Assembly: GCA_019112875.1 (NCBI GenBank) | Contig: DXIO01000022.1 | Coordinates: 1 to 60,853 of the forward strand | Reading direction: 5' to 3' | DNA length: 60,853 nt | From: Candidatus Aquabacterium excrementipullorum | GTDB taxonomy: Bacteria > Pseudomonadota > Gammaproteobacteria > Burkholderiales > Burkholderiaceae_C | Part shown: in pieces, positions 57,414 through 60,853 of the stretch | Position numbering within the stretch: position 1 is the stretch's first letter | How the letters are laid out: each line of letters opens with the position of its first letter | The notes under the pieces: generated by a model | What the model was told of the DNA's origin: nothing | Seen by the model: the letters and a program-made list of their open reading frames with translations, nothing else | Database searches by the model: none | Position numbers and translations under genes: made by a program

Positions 57414-58007
57414 TCAGCCCACGTGCGCGTGCAGAAAAGCGCGCGAGGCCTTGAGCACCGCCTTGGACAGTGCCGGGTCGTCCACCGCGCGGGCCAGCAC
57501 CAGGCTGCCCACCAGGCTGCTCACCAGCGCCAGCGCCGCATCGCGCACGGCGGCGTTCGGCGCCTCGGGGCCCATGGACGCACGCACCTGCTGCTCGGCC
57601 AGCGCGATCACGTCCTTGATGCGGCCGGTGCTGGCCTGGCGCACGGCGGGTTCCTGGCGGTGCATTTCAGAGCCCAGCGCCGCCATCGGGCAGCCCTGGT
57701 CCACGGCCTTGCAGTGGCGCTCGGACAGGTAGTGCTCGATCAACGTGGCCAGGCCCTGGCCTTCGGGCGCCTGCTCGACCACCTCGCTCAGGCGCGACAG
57801 GGCCTGGGCCCCGGCATGGTCGGCGGCCTCGGCCAGCAGCGCGGTGCGCGACGGAAAGTGCGCGTAGAAGCCGCCGTGCGTGAGGCCGGCGGCCTTCATG
57901 ATGTCGGCCACGCCCGTGCCGTCGTAGCCGCTGCGGCGGATGGCCTGCGAGGCGGTCTGCACGATGCGCTCGTGGGTGAGCTCCTTGCGGGACGGGGCGG
58001 CGGACAT
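57414..58007 (-). CDS. TetR family transcriptional regulator
   Basis: A 197-residue repressor with HTH at about 10-55 (IVQTASQAIRRSGYDGTGVAD, then GLTHGGFYAHFPSRTALL) and a C-terminal domain of the LmrA/YxaF-like group containing GCPMAALGSEM. Start at 58007 (MSAAPSRKELT). It is flanked by two copies of the AATATGACGA dyad, one before its own gene and one before SDR-MFS, so it should repress both. The Cys in DQGCPMAAL is at a position where related regulators sense electrophiles (inference). Confidence 0.92.
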   Translation of the reverse strand: MSAAPSRKELTHERIVQTASQAIRRSGYDGTGVADIMKAAGLTHGGFYAHFPSRTALLAEAADHAGAQALSRLSEVVEQAPEGQGLATLIEHYLSERHCKAVDQGCPMAALGSEMHRQEPAVRQASTGRIKDVIALAEQQVRASMGPEAPNAAVRDAALALVSSLVGSLVLARAVDDPALSKAVLKASRAFLHAHVG

Positions 58008-58026
58008 GGCGTGCACGGATCAAAGA

Positions 58027-58046
58027 ATATGACGATCATCATATTT
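58027..58046. promoter_or_regulatory. TetR operator 2
   Basis: AATATGACGATCATCATATT, identical to operator 1 except for one base (A instead of G at position 13). It is 19 bases upstream of the TetR start codon, placed for autorepression. Confidence 0.85.
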
Positions 58047-58103
58047 CAAAACAACAGCCTTGCGTCGGGCAGGGTTTCCGTGCGCCGTGAACGAAGGCGC
58101 CGA

Positions 58104-58487
58104 TCAGCCCAGCAGTTCGCGCACAGCCGCCTGGGCTTCGGGCGGCAAGGCCATGAACAGCAAGCCGATGCGGAAGGCAGCCGGGCCGGTGTACGAGGAG
58201 TACACCGCCTTGGCCGGCAAGGCCACCTCGCGCGGGCCGGAGGGCAGTGGCAGCACCAGGTGCAGCGTGCAGCGCGAGCCGGGCTCGACCGGGCGGGCGG
58301 TGAACAGCGACAAGCCCTGCAGACTCAGATCCTGCAGGGTGCCTTCGCGATCAGGCGCGCCGGCCAGTTGCAGGCGGACGGGGCAACGAAGCGAGAGTCG
58401 ATCATGCCGCCGGCGGCTGCTGGCAGGCGGTGGCACCTGGTCTTGATCGGTGTCGTGAGAGGCCGGCGGCGGTGCGCTGCTCTTCAT
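58104..58487 (-). CDS. PilZ domain protein
   Basis: A 127-residue protein with a disordered N-terminus (about 1-24) and one PilZ domain with the c-di-GMP motif pair RRHDR (R26, R30) and DLSLQG (D53, S55, G58). It should bind cyclic di-GMP and pass the signal to an unknown partner, perhaps in motility or adhesion. No diguanylate cyclase is in the window. It reads toward the TetR gene across operator 2. Confidence 0.9.
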   Translation of the reverse strand: MKSSAPPPASHDTDQDQVPPPASSRRRHDRLSLRCPVRLQLAGAPDREGTLQDLSLQGLSLFTARPVEPGSRCTLHLVLPLPSGPREVALPAKAVYSSYTGPAAFRIGLLFMALPPEAQAAVRELLG

Positions 58488-58596
58488 GGAGCGGTCCCCG
58501 TGGTGGCGGGGCTTGTGGACTCACTGTTCAGGATACGCGCGCAGGTGGGCCAGGGTCAACGGCCATGCACCACGATGATGCCGCCGACCAACGCCC

Positions 58597-58923
58597 TCAG
58601 AACGGCGCAGGCAGCACCTTCAGCCCCAGCAGCATCACCGAGGTCACCACGTTGACCGTCACACCCACCGCCGCCTGCACATAGAACACGGCCGACAGCA
58701 CGGGCGCGCCCACGCCGTGCTCGATCAACGCAGCCAGGCCGTAGCAGCACAGCGTCAGCACGGCCCAGCGCTTGAGGTAAGTGGGCAGCCAGCGCGCCTG
58801 GTGCTGGTTGTGCCGCCAGGCCGCCGCGCGTTCGAGCAGGCTGGCGCGGTTCACGTCGCGGAACAGCCAGCCAAAGAACCAGTAGCGGTACAGCATCTGG
58901 CGAAAGGTGGTCGTGGTGTCCAT
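58597..58923 (-). CDS. small membrane protein of unknown function
   Basis: A 108-residue protein with an Arg/Trp/Phe-rich N-terminus (YRYWFFGWLFRDVNRASLLE), then two hydrophobic helices at about 51-66 and 75-100. CAGGAG nine bases before the ATG fixes the start at 58923; the frame stays open to 59091 without a site. No family recognised. It is followed, 109 bases on, by the PilZ gene on the same strand. Confidence 0.75.
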   Translation of the reverse strand: MDTTTTFRQMLYRYWFFGWLFRDVNRASLLERAAAWRHNQHQARWLPTYLKRWAVLTLCCYGLAALIEHGVGAPVLSAVFYVQAAVGVTVNVVTSVMLLGLKVLPAPF

Positions 58924-59032
58924 GGCAAAGCTCCTGCCGGAGGCACCATCTTGCCAACTTGCCAAGAGCCTGCCGGCACCAGGGGCAGCAGGGCGCGCCA
59001 AAGTGCCGGCTTTGTCCGCCAGGGCGGAGGCC

Positions 59033-59143
59033 TCAGGCCTCGTCGTCCTGCTCGACGCGGCACCAGCCCAGCTTGGGCCAGCCGCCGGCATGGATGCTCA
59101 GGCCGTAGAGGTTGACGATCTCGATGGTGGGCATGGGGTTCAT
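59033..59143 (-). CDS. 36-residue micro-protein
   Basis: Begins MNPMPTIEIVNLYGLSIHAG and ends WCRVEQDDEA. CGGAG lies seven bases before the ATG, and almost every codon ends in G or C as in the neighbouring genes, which is what a translated gene should show. It has one Cys, three Trp-type aromatic anchors (two Trp, one Tyr) and an acidic tail, and no signal or membrane segment. I do not recognise a family. It is 109 bases upstream of the small membrane protein gene on the same strand. Confidence 0.55.
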   Translation of the reverse strand: MNPMPTIEIVNLYGLSIHAGGWPKLGWCRVEQDDEA

Positions 59144-59379
59144 GGACGTGCTCCGAGAAGTTGATGCGGTGGAGGATCGAACCAGCCGGTGTCGTGTGCC
59201 GGGGTGGGTTCATCGTGTCACTGCAGAGACTCATGCAGTTCAGGGCAATCACCGAGCTCACGCACCACCCCGCACCCAGGTGTGAACAGTGCACGCCCCG
59301 CAGCCCCCTCAAGCGCGGGGCAGCAAGGGGCCCGTATCATCGATTGCCCTTGGATCACCCCCAAACAGAGAGCCCCGCC

Positions 59380-59742
59380 ATGAGCTACATGCTGCTGATC
59401 ATCGAGCCCGTCGGCCAGCGCCGCACCCGCACCGACGCCGAGGGGCAGGCGGCCTACGACAGCATGGTGCGCTTCGGCCAGGGCCTGAAGGCGCGCGGCC
59501 TGCTGCTGGCCAGCGAATCGCTGCAATCCGCTTCGCAAGGCGCGCGCGTGACGGTGCGCGAAGGCCGCACCAGCATCGTCGACGGCCCCTTCGCCGAGGC
59601 CAAGGAAATGATCGGCGGCTTCTTCCTGCTCGATTGCAAGACGCGCGAAGAGGCCCTGGCCATCGCCGCCGACTGCCCGGCCGCCCAGTGGTGCACGGTG
59701 GAAGTGCGCGGCCTGGGGCCCTGCTTCGACGACCCGCGCTGA
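59380..59742 (+). CDS. YciI family protein (DGPF type)
   Basis: A 120-residue dimeric ferredoxin-like fold protein. It begins MSYMLLIIEP and has SIVDGPFAEAKEMIGGFFLLD, the DGPF motif of this family (also called YCII-related or PhnB-associated). The segment DGPFAEAKE holds conserved residues at the putative active site. Members often sit next to ECF sigma factors and SRPBCC proteins; function unknown. A second member starts 133 bases downstream. Confidence 0.92.
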   Translation: MSYMLLIIEPVGQRRTRTDAEGQAAYDSMVRFGQGLKARGLLLASESLQSASQGARVTVREGRTSIVDGPFAEAKEMIGGFFLLDCKTREEALAIAADCPAAQWCTVEVRGLGPCFDDPR

Positions 59743-59875
59743 GATCAGCCTGAAACCAAGGGTTTTCACTAAGCCAGCCCTTGTCGATTCCGCCTCGCGC
59801 GCTTCGTCGTGTGGATGAAGGGGCGCATGACGGCGTCCCGCAGTCCCACCATCATCGGAACCACGGAGAAGCACC

Positions 59876-60313
59876 ATGCGCTACATGATCATCGTCAAGG
59901 CCACCGCCGAGACCGAAGCCGAGACCGGCATCCAGACGCCCGACGAGGCCCTCATCAAGGCGATGACGGACTACCACGAGCAACTGGCCCAGGCCGGCGT
60001 CCTGCTCGATGGCTCCGGGCTCAAACCCAGCCGCGTGGGCTGGCGCATCACCTTCGCCGAAACGGGCGGCTCGGAAGACCGCCGCACCATCACCGACGGC
60101 CCCTTCGCCGAGACCAAGGAGCTGATCGCCGGCTACACCCTGATCCAGGTGCGCTCGCGCGAAGAGGCGCTGGAGTGGACTCGGCGCTTCCCCAACCCCG
60201 TCGGCCTGGGCCGTGCCGCCGCGATCGAGGTGCGTGAGCTGTACGAGCTCGATGACTTCGCACCCAGCGAATCGCTCGACCGCCTGCGCGAGATGGGCGT
60301 GGGCGGCGCCTGA
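59876..60313 (+). CDS. YciI family protein (DGPF type), second copy
   Basis: A 145-residue paralogue starting MRYMIIVKATAETEAETG, with TITDGPFAETKELIAGYTLIQV and a C-terminal extension ELYELDDFAPSES. The first copy's DGPFAEAKE becomes DGPFAETKE. GGAG lies nine bases before the ATG. An SRPBCC gene follows after 36 bases, probably in the same operon. Confidence 0.92.
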   Translation: MRYMIIVKATAETEAETGIQTPDEALIKAMTDYHEQLAQAGVLLDGSGLKPSRVGWRITFAETGGSEDRRTITDGPFAETKELIAGYTLIQVRSREEALEWTRRFPNPVGLGRAAAIEVRELYELDDFAPSESLDRLREMGVGGA

Positions 60314-60349
60314 GCCCGGCCCGTATCCACGAAGCTCAAGGAGATCACC

Positions 60350-60853
60350 ATGCTCAAGTCCATCGCCCTGGTTCTGGTGTTGGCCGTGGCCGCGCTGCTG
60401 CTGTACGCCACCACCCGACCCGACACCTTCGCCGTGCAGCGCAGCACCGTCATCCAGGCGCCCGCCGGCAAGCTCTTCCCGCTGATCAACGACCTGCACC
60501 AGTACAACACCTGGAACCCCTATGCCCACAAGGATCCGGCCATGCAACTGAGCTACCGAGGCCCGGCCAGCGGCCCTGGCGCCGCCTTCGATTTCAGCGG
60601 CAACAAGGAGGCCGGCAAGGGCAGCGTCGAGATCACTGGCGGACAGGCACCCCACCGTGTCGACATGCGGCTGCACATGATCGAGCCCTTCGAAGGCCGC
60701 AACGATATCGAGTTCACGCTGACGCCGCAGGGATCGCAAGGCGAGGCCACCCAGGTGACCTGGGCCATGCACGGCCCCAGCCCGTTCATCAGCAAGCTGG
60801 TCGGCATCTTCCTGAACATGGACCAGATGATCGGCCGCGACTTCGAGACTGGC
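60350..60853 (+). CDS. SRPBCC family protein, truncated by window end
   Basis: The first 168 codons of a polyketide-cyclase/START-like (SRPBCC) protein. It has an N-terminal transmembrane anchor or signal (about 4-20, IALVLVLAVAALLLY), then the fold start FAVQRSTVIQAPAGKLFPLI, the WNPY segment (about 55-58, family WxPW/WNP) and VTWAMHGPSPFISKLVG. AAGGAG lies seven bases before the ATG. The window ends inside the C-terminal helix, so the product continues to the right. Ligand unknown. Confidence 0.88.
   Translation, partial: MLKSIALVLVLAVAALLLYATTRPDTFAVQRSTVIQAPAGKLFPLINDLHQYNTWNPYAHKDPAMQLSYRGPASGPGAAFDFSGNKEAGKGSVEITGGQAPHRVDMRLHMIEPFEGRNDIEFTLTPQGSQGEATQVTWAMHGPSPFISKLVGIFLNMDQMIGRDFETG

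Overview
The window is dense, GC-rich bacterial chromosome with strongly G/C-ending codons. Gene content (RsmE, LptA/LptB/RpoN order, GlcB malate synthase, a PEP-CTERM exosortase substrate, RutR-type regulator, EgtB/EgtD) points to a betaproteobacterium of the order Burkholderiales, probably the Aquabacterium/Rubrivivax/Leptothrix neighbourhood. The assignment rests on my reading of protein families, not on a search. There are no insertion sequences, phage genes, CRISPR arrays, tRNAs or complete rRNA genes. One rRNA operon begins just outside the left edge, and only its leader and promoter are inside.

Layout. 1-633: leader and promoter of a leftward rRNA operon. 634-10040: housekeeping block, rsmE facing a leftward series argS, SPOR protein, dsbA, lptA, lptB, rpoN, DUF599, RlmL-like methylase. 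10182-14667: a Ser/Thr kinase with a cyclic-nucleotide-binding tail, a DUF4337 membrane protein, an exported Ppx/GppA-like protein, a PEP-CTERM protein and a PsiF-repeat protein. 14731-18553: LysR regulator and DUF2214 protein, divergent from malate synthase G. 18576-22624: TetR regulator divergent from 2,4-dienoyl-CoA reductase, then an acyltransferase-3 membrane protein. 22643-28450: leftward acyl-CoA cluster (acyl-CoA dehydrogenase, APH-like phosphotransferase, histidine phosphatase, alpha/beta hydrolase, SDR) under a LysR regulator. 28451-32844: corA with a long leader, an MFS transporter and a hybrid histidine kinase. 33034-34348: DAHP synthase behind what looks like a Phe/Tyr leader-peptide attenuator. 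35227-37735: ergothioneine genes egtB and egtD with a small upstream gene. 37989-42849: ABC uptake operon ending in a RutR-like regulator, with a RutR-type operator at its front and a frameshift in one permease. 43781-52479: phosphorelay island of three multi-domain histidine kinases, a CheR-type methyltransferase, a single-domain receiver and a lipoprotein. 52564-60853: MpaB-like oxygenase and AraC regulator, a TetR-SDR-MFS unit with two near-identical palindromic operators, a PilZ protein, small membrane and micro-proteins, two YciI-family proteins and a truncated SRPBCC protein.

What works together. Four regulator-operator pairs can be read directly from palindromes (TetR/fadH, LysR/glcB, RutR-like/ABC operon, TetR/SDR-MFS). 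The best regulatory find is the aroG-type leader: a 24-residue peptide with three Phe and two Tyr codons in six, a strong terminator, and a 7-base segment able to form the competing antiterminator. The best metabolic find is the side-by-side ACAD and APH-kinase pair, which matches the fused ACAD10/ACAD11 and bacterial LvaA/LvaC arrangement for 4-hydroxyacyl-CoA catabolism, here with an added phosphatase, hydrolase and SDR.
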